Positions 44,628-53,442 of a DNA stretch of 64,000 nt are shown here, piece by piece. The notes below the pieces were generated by a model, which saw only the letters and a list, made by a program, of their open reading frames with translations, did no database searches and had not been told where the DNA came from. This stretch comes from Verrucomicrobiota bacterium (GTDB taxonomy: Bacteria; Verrucomicrobiota; Verrucomicrobiia; Chthoniobacterales; Chthoniobacteraceae), in assembly GCA_009885995.1 (NCBI GenBank), contig VFJQ01000074.1:1-64000 (forward strand). The letters are read 5' to 3'. Made by a program: the position numbers and the translations under genes. Position 1 is the stretch's first letter; each line of letters begins with the position of its first letter.

Positions 44628-45962
44628 CTAGAAGGCGCCAGTGGCATATTTTCGGCGCAGGCGTTCGCGGATGAGGATCGCGGTGAGATTGAGCACCACC
44701 ACGAGCAGGATGAGGAAAAGCGTGGTCGCGAAGACCATCGGCTTTGCCGCCTCGGAGTCCGGCGATTGGAAGCCGAGGTCGTAGATGTGAAAGCCGAGGT
44801 GCATGAACTTCCGGTCGAGGTGCATGAACGGGAACGAGCCATCGAGCGGCAGGCTCGGCGCGAGTTTCACCACGCCGACGAGCATCAGCGGCGCGACCTC
44901 CCCTGCCCCGCGCGCCATCGCGAGGATGAGCCCGGTCAGGATGCCGCTCGTCGAGGCGGGCAGGACGACTCGCTGGATGGTCTGCCACTTCGATGCACCG
45001 CACGCGAGCGACGCCTCGCGCGCACCGCGCGGCACGGCGGCGAGCGCTTCCTCGGTCGAGACGATGATCACGGGCACGGTCATCAGCGCGAGCGTGAGCG
45101 AGGCCCAGAGGATGCCGCCGGTGCCGAAGGTCGGCGTCGGGAGCGTATCCTTGTAGAAGACTTCATCGATCGCGCCGCCGAGCAGATACACGAAGAAGCC
45201 CAGCCCGAAGACGCCGAAGACGATCGACGGCACGCCGGCAAGATTGTTCACCGCGATGCGCACGGCGCGCACCCAGAGCCCCTGCGTCGCGTATTCGCGC
45301 AGGTAGATCGCAGCCACGATCCCGAATGGAACCACGGCCACGCTCATCAGCAGCGTCATCACGAACGTGCCGAAGATCGCGGGGAAGATGCCGCCTTCCG
45401 TGTTCGCCTCGCGCGGATTCTGGCTGAGGAAACTCCAGATGTGGTGAGCAAAGACGCGCAGCTTACCAGCGATGCCGAGTGCATTCGGGCGCTCGATGCC
45501 GACGATCTGTTCGCGCGCCAACACGCGCTCCTCGCCGGTGATGAGGCGGAGGCGGAATCCGTCGCCGCCCTCGATCGGGAAGCCAATCGCATCGCCGTAT
45601 TCCTGGCGCTCGATGACGACTATCTCGCGCGGGTAGTCCACTTTCGCGACGTCGGCGGCGTTCACATACTTGAAGCTGTAACCGTAGGCATCGCGATTGC
45701 CGGTGAAGAGCTGCCACTCCTCTCCGCCCGCCACAGTCTTACTCTGCTGCCGCTTCACGATCTCACCGCCGATGGTGCTGCCGTCTTTCAGCGTGAGCGC
45801 AGCCACGTCCGCCGGCCAGAAGACCGTGAAGCCTTGTTTGAGGATCAGCCCGAGCAGCGCCATGACCATGATCAGGCCGATGGCGAGGCCCATCGAGCAC
45901 ATCCACACGAAAGGCTCGCCCTTGGTGCGCACGACGCGCTGCGGTGCGGGAGTCGCGGTCAT
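44628..45962 (-). CDS. pstA: Phosphate ABC transporter permease PstA, extended
   Basis: 444 residues, about 150 more than E. coli PstA. After the first membrane helix (MGLAIGLIMVMALLGLILKQ) a periplasmic insert of about 150 residues carries LKDGSTIGGEIVKRQQSKTV and VLAREQIVGIERPNAL. The permease core from about 185 has GTFVMTLLMSVAVVPFGIVA and the ABC-contact loop EALAAVPRGAREASLACGAS. Long PstA forms of this kind also occur in Proteobacteria. Three nt separate it from pstC. Confidence 0.92.
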   Translation of the reverse strand: MTATPAPQRVVRTKGEPFVWMCSMGLAIGLIMVMALLGLILKQGFTVFWPADVAALTLKDGSTIGGEIVKRQQSKTVAGGEEWQLFTGNRDAYGYSFKYVNAADVAKVDYPREIVVIERQEYGDAIGFPIEGGDGFRLRLITGEERVLAREQIVGIERPNALGIAGKLRVFAHHIWSFLSQNPREANTEGGIFPAIFGTFVMTLLMSVAVVPFGIVAAIYLREYATQGLWVRAVRIAVNNLAGVPSIVFGVFGLGFFVYLLGGAIDEVFYKDTLPTPTFGTGGILWASLTLALMTVPVIIVSTEEALAAVPRGAREASLACGASKWQTIQRVVLPASTSGILTGLILAMARGAGEVAPLMLVGVVKLAPSLPLDGSFPFMHLDRKFMHLGFHIYDLGFQSPDSEAAKPMVFATTLFLILLVVVLNLTAILIRERLRRKYATGAF

Positions 45963-45965
45963 CGG

Positions 45966-48245
45966 CTAGACGGTTTTATATCGCTCGCGCAGCCGCTGGC
46001 GCAGGATTTCGGCGACGGTGTTCACCGCAAAAGTCATCAGGAAGAGCAGCATCGCGCCGAGGAAAAGCGTGCGGTAGAGCGTGCCGTGATGCGGTGCCTC
46101 GGGCAGCTCCACGGCGATGTTCGCCGAGAGCGTGCGCATGCCGCTGAAGATATTCATGTCCATGATCGGCGTGTTCCCCGTGGCCATGACGACGATCATC
46201 GTTTCGCCGACGGCACGTCCGAGGCCGATCATCACCGCGGAAAAGATGCCGGCGCTCGCGGTGGGCAGGACGATGCTGATGGCCGTCTGCCAGCGGCTCG
46301 CGCCGAGCGCCATCGACGCGCTCGTGAGCGACTGCGGCACATTCGAGAGCGCGTCCTCGGCGATGGTGAAAATGATCGGGATGATCGCGAAGCCCATGAT
46401 GAAGCCGATGACGAGCGAATTGCGCTGCTGGAAGTCGGCGCCGGTGACATGCGGCCACCACACCCGGAAATCCGCGACACGCTGGCCGCTCGCGGGATCA
46501 GTGACGGCAAAGCAAACCTGCTCGAGCAGCGGGCCGAGCTGCCAGCCGAGCCAGGCCACGAGCAGGAGGATCGGCATGAAGACGAAGAACTCGTAACCGT
46601 GCCGGATTCGCCGCCGCTTCGCATACGGCAGCCCCGCCCACAGCCAGCCGAAGAGCAGCGCGGACGCCGGCACGAGCACGACCATTGCGATCAGCGACGG
46701 CACGCGTGTCTCCAGCAACGGCGCGAGCCAGAGCGCGGCGATGAAGCCGAGCACGACCGACGGTAGCGACGCCATGATCTCCATCACGGGCTTCACGGTG
46801 CGCTTGAAACGCGGCTCGAGAAACACGGCCGCGTAGAGCGCGGCGAGCAGCGCGATGGGCAGCGCGAAGAGGAGCGCGTAGATGGTGCCCTTGATCGTGC
46901 CGATGAGCAGCGGGACGAGCGAGAGCTTCGGCTCGAAGTCGTCGGTGCCACCGGTCGATTGCCATTCGTATTTCGGCTCGCTCGCGCCTTCATACCAGAG
47001 CTTGCCGAAGAGCGCCTTCCAGCTCGCCTCGGGGTGCGCGTCGTTCAGCGCGTAGAGGTGGAGTTGCCCCGTGGCGTCGAGGAAAAGCAGCCGGTCGTTC
47101 TTCCCGCCGATGACGGCGCGCGTGGTCGTGAAGGGCAGCTTTGTTTCCCAGCGTGTGCTCTCGGTCGTGCTGTAGCGGAGGGAGGCGGTGTCCGCGCTCG
47201 CGACGAGGAATGTCTTGTTGCGCGAGCTGGCCGCGAACGCCTTCGTCGCGCCGCTCAGTTGGTCGAACGTCTTTGTCTTCCCCCACAGCCGCTCGCTCCC
47301 GCCGGGCGGCACGAACAGGCTGAAGACGACATTTTCTCCGCTCGCGCTGGTGATGCTCACCGACATATCGCCGAGGATGAAATCGATCGTGGAGATGCGC
47401 TGGCTTGCGAAGGGCGTGAAGCTCTGGCGCAGCTTCAGCCCGGCATCGGTGAGGAAGAAATAGTCGATTATGCCCGTCTCGGACGCGACGAGAACACTCT
47501 CGGCGTTTGAACTGACGAGGATTCGCTCCGGGCGCCCGTGTAGCTCCGCGGTGAGGTTGAAGCGTTCGCCGACTTCGATCTTCCCCTTGCCCAGCAGCGA
47601 GCGCTTTTGCGTGAGCGTGGCGGCATGGACTTCGAGCTTCTCGCCGACCTGGAAAATCGCCGCCGCGAGCTTCCGATCGCTGCCGTCGCCGTAGGCGATC
47701 TGCGTCACACGCGCGCCGTCCGGTCCGATTTCATAGAACGGGTCCGCCTTCGGTTCCGCGCTCACGAGGGTCTTCCCGTCGGCGAAGGCCATCGAGTAGT
47801 TCAGCGACACCACAGCGAAGCGCCCGTCCTCCGTGCCGACGATCAGCTTCTGCCCCTGCTGGCGGTAGGCGACCGCGGAAATCTTTCGCGGCTCGGCAAA
47901 CTCCGGCACGACGCGCTTTGGCGGCTGGCCCTGCGTGGTGTCGATGAAGTGGAGCGCGCCATCGGACTCGATCAGCACCGGCAGCTCAGCCCATTCATCC
48001 ACGCCGAGGATCGCGACCTTCGCCGGATCAATCGCAGTCGCGAAGGTCTTGAGCGGCTTCACATCCGCGCCGCGGAAGAGCGGCAGGATCTGCGAAAGGA
48101 TGAAGACGAAAATGCCCGTCACCGCCAGGATCACGAGCACACCGCCGATCTTGATGAAGCCGGTCATGAACCGGTCGAACCACAGCGTGCCGCGCGAGAC
48201 GCGGAAGCGCGCGGCTAGTTCGTCGGGTGGTGGCGCAGCTGGCAT
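45966..48245 (-). CDS. pstC: Phosphate ABC transporter permease PstC, with large periplasmic domain
   Basis: 759 residues. An N-terminal helix (VLVILAVTGIFVFILSQILP) is followed by about 370 residues of strand-rich periplasmic sequence with propeller-like spacing (AYRQQGQKLIVGTEDGRFAV, then ESVLVASETGIIDYFFL). The permease core from about 435 has LLIGTIKGTIYALLFALPIA, ASLPSVVLGFIAALWLAP and the coupling loop EDALSNVPQSLTSASMALGA. Long PstC proteins occur elsewhere. Together with the pstA insert it may form an extracytoplasmic structure around PstS. Confidence 0.92.
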   Translation of the reverse strand: MPAAPPPDELAARFRVSRGTLWFDRFMTGFIKIGGVLVILAVTGIFVFILSQILPLFRGADVKPLKTFATAIDPAKVAILGVDEWAELPVLIESDGALHFIDTTQGQPPKRVVPEFAEPRKISAVAYRQQGQKLIVGTEDGRFAVVSLNYSMAFADGKTLVSAEPKADPFYEIGPDGARVTQIAYGDGSDRKLAAAIFQVGEKLEVHAATLTQKRSLLGKGKIEVGERFNLTAELHGRPERILVSSNAESVLVASETGIIDYFFLTDAGLKLRQSFTPFASQRISTIDFILGDMSVSITSASGENVVFSLFVPPGGSERLWGKTKTFDQLSGATKAFAASSRNKTFLVASADTASLRYSTTESTRWETKLPFTTTRAVIGGKNDRLLFLDATGQLHLYALNDAHPEASWKALFGKLWYEGASEPKYEWQSTGGTDDFEPKLSLVPLLIGTIKGTIYALLFALPIALLAALYAAVFLEPRFKRTVKPVMEIMASLPSVVLGFIAALWLAPLLETRVPSLIAMVVLVPASALLFGWLWAGLPYAKRRRIRHGYEFFVFMPILLLVAWLGWQLGPLLEQVCFAVTDPASGQRVADFRVWWPHVTGADFQQRNSLVIGFIMGFAIIPIIFTIAEDALSNVPQSLTSASMALGASRWQTAISIVLPTASAGIFSAVMIGLGRAVGETMIVVMATGNTPIMDMNIFSGMRTLSANIAVELPEAPHHGTLYRTLFLGAMLLFLMTFAVNTVAEILRQRLRERYKTV

Positions 48246-48254
48246 CGATCGCAG

Positions 48255-49346
48255 TTACTTCGCGAGCTTCTTCAACTCCTCCTCCACGAGCTCTGCCGGC
48301 AGCGGGAAGTAGCCGTCCTTTACGACGACCTGCTGCCCTTCCTTGCTCAGCACGAACTTCAAGAACTCGCCGGTCAGTTTGTCGAGCGGCTGGCCGGGTT
48401 TCTTGTTCACGTAGATGAGGAGGAAGCGCGCCAACGGGTAATCTCCGCTCAGGCAGTTCTCGTAGCTCGGTTCCGCGGGCTTGGCGCCGGCCTTCGCTGC
48501 GAGCGGCACCGCGCGCACCTCGCTGGTCTTGTAACCGATGCCCGAGTAGCCGATGCCGGCGAGATCGCTGCCGATGCCTTGCACCACCGACGACGAGCCC
48601 GGCTGCTCCTTCACCGTCGTCTTGAAGTCGCCCTTCTGCAGCGCGTGCTCCTTGAAGAAGCCGTAGGTGCCCGACGCGCTGTTGCGGCCGTAGAGCGAAA
48701 TCGGGCGGGAGCCCCACGCGCCCGACAGACCGAGGTCTCCCCACTTGCTGATGTCCGTGCCACCAGCCTTGAACGTGCTCGAAAAGATCGAGTCCACTTG
48801 CTGGAGGCTGAGGCTCTGCACGGGGTTGTCCTTGTGGACGAAGACAGCGAGCGAATCGACGGAGACACGCACCTCGGTCGGCTTGTAGCCGTATTTCTTT
48901 TCAAAGCGGTCGGCTTCGTCGCCCTTCATCTCGCGGCTCATCGGCCCGAGCTGTGCGGTGCCTTCGATCAGCGCGGGCGGCGCGGTGGCCGAGCCCTTGC
49001 CTTCCACCTGGATGTTCACGCTCGGATACGCGCCCTTGAAGCCTTCGGCCCACAGCGCCATCAGGTTGTTGAGCGTGTCGGAGCCGATCGAATTCAGGTT
49101 CCCGGACACCCCTGATGTCTTCGTGTATGCGGCGATTTTCTCGTCCACGGCGACGCTGCCCGCAGCTTGGACGGGCGGCGCAGCCGGAGTCGAGGGGCCG
49201 CGCTTCGCCTCGACGGACGGCGTGGGTGCGCTCGTGGGTAGCGGCGCCGTGCTGGTTGGGCGGCCACAACCCGTCATGAACGCGACGGCACTGGCAAAAA
49301 AGCCCACCGTGGCCGCGAGCCCGAGTGTCTTGCTTGGTTGGATCAT
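48255..49346 (-). CDS. pstS: Phosphate-binding lipoprotein PstS
   Basis: The start is placed at [20 protein letters not shown] (49346), giving a lipobox FMTGC with C27 as lipid anchor. A Pro/Thr/Ser-rich linker precedes the binding domain: [40 protein letters not shown], then [20 protein letters not shown], with the SASG and R-N-S contacts typical of phosphate-binding proteins. It delivers phosphate to PstCA. A candidate Pho box lies 67-83 bp upstream. Confidence 0.93.
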   Translation of the reverse strand: MIQPSKTLGLAATVGFFASAVAFMTGCGRPTSTAPLPTSAPTPSVEAKRGPSTPAAPPVQAAGSVAVDEKIAAYTKTSGVSGNLNSIGSDTLNNLMALWAEGFKGAYPSVNIQVEGKGSATAPPALIEGTAQLGPMSREMKGDEADRFEKKYGYKPTEVRVSVDSLAVFVHKDNPVQSLSLQQVDSIFSSTFKAGGTDISKWGDLGLSGAWGSRPISLYGRNSASGTYGFFKEHALQKGDFKTTVKEQPGSSSVVQGIGSDLAGIGYSGIGYKTSEVRAVPLAAKAGAKPAEPSYENCLSGDYPLARFLLIYVNKKPGQPLDKLTGEFLKFVLSKEGQQVVVKDGYFPLPAELVEEELKKLAK

Positions 49347-49412
49347 GTGGTTGGAAAGTTGTTTAGGGGGCGCATTGCTAGGCGGCAGCCTGCATCTGGG
49401 CAAAACGGAGAG

Positions 49413-49429
49413 TGTTACGTTCTGGTGAC
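49413..49429 (-). promoter_or_regulatory. Candidate Pho box before pstS
   Basis: Minus strand GTCAC-CAGAA-CGTAACA, two half-sites 11 bp apart, in the gap between the porin stop and pstS start. It matches the sites at 43,714 and 51,033. Confidence 0.65.
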
Positions 49430-49432
49430 AGG

Positions 49433-50935
49433 CTAGAACTTGATCTGCACGTCGAAGATCGCCGTGTGGATGTCGTTCGTATTCGCGACGGCGTTCCCGC
49501 CGGTCGCTTCTCCTCCGGAGAGATCCTGCCGCAGGTTCCAGCCGTAGGAATACATGAAGCCGGCGCTGAGGAAGTCGGTGAAGTTGTATTCACCCTTCAG
49601 GCGGAAGCCGCGCACATTCAGCGCGCTCGCGAAGACATCCGAGTCGTTGAGGTTCGGATCGATCGCACCGAGGCCGACCTGGCGGTAGTCGAGCAGCAGC
49701 GACCAGTCGCCCGCATGTTTGTTGTCGCCGAGCTTCACGCCGACCAGAAAGGCAAGGTCATCCACATTGCTGTGGCCCTTGCGCAGGTCGTCGGGATCGT
49801 TCTCCGGCGAGTCGAGCGACACGATGTTGTAGATATCCTCGACGCGTTTGCGGCCTTCGAGGTTGTAGCTGAGGTCCCAGTAGAACTTCGTCTTCAGCCC
49901 GCCCAGCTTGAAGGACACATCGCCCGGAAACAGTAGCAGGTTGAGGTTGCGCGTGGCGCCGGAGACGTTCGCGTTATCATTGAAGCTCCCCTTGTTTGCC
50001 ACGTCGGAGAGCGAGCCGTTCACGTAGGTCATGTAGCCCGGTGCGGCGGTGATCTTTACGCCGTTGTCGAATTTCCACGCGCCGAGAAGCTGCGTGTAGA
50101 AGAGCCACGCATCGGTCTTCGAGTCGCCGTCGAAGCCCGACTCCCCATTGTTGTCGAAGATGAACTGGCCGGCATTGAGCGTCAGTTCCCACGGCTTCTC
50201 CACCGGCGTGACCAGCTTCTTGCCGTCCTTGTCGAGGCTCTCGGCACTCTGCTCGTCGAGCTTGTGGAAGGCGATCGCTTCAAACATTCCGGTCGGGTTG
50301 ATGTCCGGATCCCACATCATGTCCGTGTTGTAGAAATACGCGGGCATCTTGCCGCCGGCGAACCGCAGCCACTTCGTCGCATCCCACCCGATGTAGGCGC
50401 GGCTGAGAAAAATGCTGTAGTCGGAAAAGCCGTTCTCGAAGTTCTGGTTGCCGCTGTCGCTGACCTGCCCGGTCTGGAGTTCCACGCCGGCGAAAAGGTT
50501 GTCCGTGAACTGATAGTCCGCATTCAGCCGCAGGCGGAAGCGGAAGCGCCCATCCTGCGTGCCCGAGGAACTGCGATCCTTGTCGTTGTCGTCATTGTGA
50601 ACCCCGACGCCCGGTTCAAACTGCGCGTCGTTCGTGTCGTATTGATATCGCAGCCGCAAGTCGCCGTAGAGCTTCAGCTTCTGGACCGACTTGGAGATAT
50701 CGAGCTTTGAGGCGATGCCCCCTTCCGCAGGCGCGACCTTCGCCGCGAGCTTCGCTTCCTTCGCCTTCTCCTTCGCGACTTCCGCGCGCACGGCGACCGC
50801 TTCGGTTTCGGTCAGGATTCCTTTTCGCACGAGCACCTTGAGGAGCACGTCGGATTCATCCGCCCGCAGCGCAGGCGCGGCGGAAACGGCAAACGCCGCG
50901 AGCGCGGCGGGGACACTTCGAACGAGTTTGAACAT
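49433..50935 (-). CDS. Putative porin, phosphate-regulated
   Basis: The start is placed at [20 protein letters not shown] (50935), a signal peptide. About 500 residues. A short N-terminal helical region ([20 protein letters not shown], then a Lys/Ala-rich coil) precedes a beta-barrel of alternating strands: [43 protein letters not shown] and [20 protein letters not shown]. It ends [12 protein letters not shown] with C-terminal Phe as in outer-membrane barrels. The layout matches the putative-porin family. A Pho box and the adjacent pst genes suggest phosphate or polyphosphate uptake. Confidence 0.85.
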   Translation of the reverse strand: MFKLVRSVPAALAAFAVSAAPALRADESDVLLKVLVRKGILTETEAVAVRAEVAKEKAKEAKLAAKVAPAEGGIASKLDISKSVQKLKLYGDLRLRYQYDTNDAQFEPGVGVHNDDNDKDRSSSGTQDGRFRFRLRLNADYQFTDNLFAGVELQTGQVSDSGNQNFENGFSDYSIFLSRAYIGWDATKWLRFAGGKMPAYFYNTDMMWDPDINPTGMFEAIAFHKLDEQSAESLDKDGKKLVTPVEKPWELTLNAGQFIFDNNGESGFDGDSKTDAWLFYTQLLGAWKFDNGVKITAAPGYMTYVNGSLSDVANKGSFNDNANVSGATRNLNLLLFPGDVSFKLGGLKTKFYWDLSYNLEGRKRVEDIYNIVSLDSPENDPDDLRKGHSNVDDLAFLVGVKLGDNKHAGDWSLLLDYRQVGLGAIDPNLNDSDVFASALNVRGFRLKGEYNFTDFLSAGFMYSYGWNLRQDLSGGEATGGNAVANTNDIHTAIFDVQIKF

Positions 50936-51032
50936 TGGTTGGTTGGTTAGGGTTTCTGCCGCACTTGCGACATAGCGTGTGACGACAGCGCGGCGTATGT
51001 GCATCGACCGCGCGTCATTCATGTGGCCGTGA

Positions 51033-51049
51033 TGTTACGATTACGTGAC
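51033..51049 (-). promoter_or_regulatory. Candidate Pho box before the porin
   Basis: Minus strand GTCAC-GTAAT-CGTAACA, about 98-114 bp upstream of the porin ATG, an expected distance for an activator site. Confidence 0.6.
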
Positions 51050-51091
51050 ATTACCGTCCCGCCGCTCAGCGCCCTCCTCCCTACCGACCGC

Positions 51092-52423
51092 CTACTTCCC
51101 TTCCGCCCGATCGCCGTTCGTCCGCCCGATCGCCCGCCGGAGCGCGAACTGCGCGCGGTTGTATTCGGTGACGACGGTGAGGTAATCGAGCCGCGAGCGC
51201 GTGAGATCCTGCTCGGCCTGGATGTTCTCGAGCACTTCGCCCACGCCGAATTGCTGCCGCTGCCGCGCGAGCTTGAGCGCTTCGTCCGAAGCGGCGAGAG
51301 CCTCACGGGCTGAGTCGAGTTGATCTCCGTAGGACTGCGCGCGTGTGTGGGCTTCCACGACCTGGCGCTTCACCTCCAGTTCGAGACGTTCCCCGGAAAG
51401 CGCGGACGCGCGGAGTCGCGCAGTGCTGGCATCGATGCGTGAAAAGTCGCCGATCCCGCCGGAACCGACGCGCCACGACAAGCCGACGCCGAAGTCGTGT
51501 GAATCGTCATAGTGGCTCGGACCATCGTCGCGCCGCCCGCCGCCGAGGCCACCGTAGAAATAGTCGGCGCGCAGACTCGGGATGAGCGGCCCGTAGATCG
51601 CACCGCTCCGCGCTTTGCCAGCCGCCGCCGTCTCCGCGCCGGACTGTTTGAGTTCCGGTCGGTGTGCGAGCGCGTTGGCCACGAGCGAGCCGAGGCTCTC
51701 ATCCCGATTCATCAGCCGCATCGGCGCGGGATCACCTCCCTCGGGCCGAAGATCGATGGTCGGCGACATGCGGAGCGCCGTCGCCAGCCGCGCGGCGGCG
51801 ATGCGGCGCTGCTCCTGGGCCTGACGCAGGAGGAGGCGGTTCTTCTCCGCTTGCGCCTTCGATCGAAACTGGTCGCCCTTGAAGCCGAGCCCCGCTCCGA
51901 CGGCTTGCTTCACCTGGTTCGCGTAGTCGTCGGCGATGTTCACCGCTTCAAGCGCCACCTTCGTCGCGGCACCGGCGCGGCCGAGTTCGAGGAAGGCGGA
52001 GACAGCCTGAAAGACACTCTCCTGTCGCTGCGACTCCGCCGCGAATTCCGCTGCCTGCACGAGCCGCGCCGCGACCATCGTCTTGTAGATGGAATCGCCG
52101 AGATCGAGTTGCGCGGCCACGCTGGCACCGAACGCGAGGCTCTGCTTGTCCACGTCGAGGATGTCGCCCTCTACGTTCTGGATGTTCCCTTCGTGCCGCT
52201 TGTAGCCGATCCCCGGCGCGAGATACGGGAAGAACTGTGCGAGCGCCTGGCGGTGGTTCGCCTGCGCCTCGATGAATCGCTGCTGCGCGATCTGGATGTC
52301 GAGGTTGTCGGCGCCAGTGATGCGCATGACCGCCGCGAGATTGATCCGCTGCTCCACGGGCTCGGCGGCTGGCAGGCTCGTGGCTGCGACGAGGAGAGCG
52401 AGAGAGATGGAAGGGAGCTTCAT
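51092..52423 (-). CDS. TolC-family outer-membrane efflux protein
   Basis: 443 residues with a signal peptide (MKLPSISLALLVAATSLPAA). Two halves of the OEP repeat: QQRFIEAQANHRQALAQFFP with YLAPGIGYKRHEGN, and NALAHRPELKQSGAETAAAG with YGPLIPSLRADYFY; long coiled helices with EALKLARQRQQFGVGEVLEN near the end. It forms the outer-membrane channel for the RND pump encoded just upstream. Its ATG overlaps the stop of the adaptor gene (ATGA). Confidence 0.87.
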   Translation of the reverse strand: MKLPSISLALLVAATSLPAAEPVEQRINLAAVMRITGADNLDIQIAQQRFIEAQANHRQALAQFFPYLAPGIGYKRHEGNIQNVEGDILDVDKQSLAFGASVAAQLDLGDSIYKTMVAARLVQAAEFAAESQRQESVFQAVSAFLELGRAGAATKVALEAVNIADDYANQVKQAVGAGLGFKGDQFRSKAQAEKNRLLLRQAQEQRRIAAARLATALRMSPTIDLRPEGGDPAPMRLMNRDESLGSLVANALAHRPELKQSGAETAAAGKARSGAIYGPLIPSLRADYFYGGLGGGRRDDGPSHYDDSHDFGVGLSWRVGSGGIGDFSRIDASTARLRASALSGERLELEVKRQVVEAHTRAQSYGDQLDSAREALAASDEALKLARQRQQFGVGEVLENIQAEQDLTRSRLDYLTVVTEYNRAQFALRRAIGRTNGDRAEGK

Positions 52424-53442
52424 TCGATTTGGACGGACTGGCCGTCGGTAAAGGTGGCTTTGCCGACGAGGATCACGGGCTCGCCTTCCGCGACGCCGGT
52501 GAGCACTTCGGCCCGCGCGCCGTCATTGAAGCCGAGCGTCACGGCGGTCTTCTTCGCTTTGCCGTCGGCGACTTTGAAGACGAACGCGTTGGTCTTTTCC
52601 ATCGCGAGCGCTTCGACCGGCACGGTGAGCGCGTTGTCGTGGTGATCGACGCCCACTTTCACCGTCGCGTAGAAGCCGGGGCGCAGTGCGCCATCGGGAT
52701 TCGGCAGGTCGGCCTCGACGAGCATCGTGCGCGTGGCTTCATCGATCGCGCCGGCGGTGCGCGAGACTTTGGCGTCGAAGGTTTTTCCGGGCAGCGCTTC
52801 AATGCTGACCTTCACCGGCTGGCCTTTCGCGGCGAGCGCGGCGTCGAGCTCCGGCATCGCCACCTGCGCGCGGAGCGTCGTCGTTTCCATGATCGTGAAG
52901 AGCGCCGCATTCTGCGCCGCGCTGCCACTGGTCGCACTCGGGACGAATGCGCCGCTGTCCACGAAGCGCTGCGTGATCAGCCCCGAGAACGGCGCGGTAA
53001 TCTTTGCGAAGTCGAGCAGCGTCTGCGTGCGCTGCATGTTTGCGCGAGCCACTTCGGAAGCGCCGCGCGCCTTGTCGAGCATCTGCGGCACGACGAGGTC
53101 GGCAGCCTTCTTCTGCGCATCGAGCAGCCGCGAGAGATCCACCTCGGCGACCTTCGCGTCGGCCTCGAACTTCTTCATGTCGGCGATCATCTCGGGCACC
53201 TCGATGGTCGCGAGCACCTGGTCCACTTTCACCACGTCGCCTTTGTCCACGGAGACCTTCGTGAGGTAGCCGGCGACTTTGGCGTAGAGCGTCGCCTGCT
53301 GGTTGGCCTTGAGCGTGCCGGGCAGCGTGACGTAGCGGATCACATCGGCGCGCGAGACTTTGGTGGCTTTCACTTTCGTGGGCTCCACGGCGTGCGTGGA
53401 ACAAGCGAGGCAGATGAGGAGCGGGAGATGTCGTCGAATCAT
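52420..53442 (-). CDS. RND efflux periplasmic adaptor protein
   Basis: 340 residues from MIRRHLPLLICLACSTHAVE (53442), a signal peptide ending near the AC/HA region. The lipoyl-like domain is split: GTLKANQQATLYAKVAGYLT with VDKGDVVKVDQVLATIEVPE, and FAKITAPFSGLITQRFVDSG. A hairpin of two helices lies between (about 85-140). The beta-barrel and membrane-proximal domains follow. It connects the permease to the TolC-like channel. Both ends overlap neighbours by 4 nt. Confidence 0.9.
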   Translation of the reverse strand: MIRRHLPLLICLACSTHAVEPTKVKATKVSRADVIRYVTLPGTLKANQQATLYAKVAGYLTKVSVDKGDVVKVDQVLATIEVPEMIADMKKFEADAKVAEVDLSRLLDAQKKAADLVVPQMLDKARGASEVARANMQRTQTLLDFAKITAPFSGLITQRFVDSGAFVPSATSGSAAQNAALFTIMETTTLRAQVAMPELDAALAAKGQPVKVSIEALPGKTFDAKVSRTAGAIDEATRTMLVEADLPNPDGALRPGFYATVKVGVDHHDNALTVPVEALAMEKTNAFVFKVADGKAKKTAVTLGFNDGARAEVLTGVAEGEPVILVGKATFTDGQSVQIE

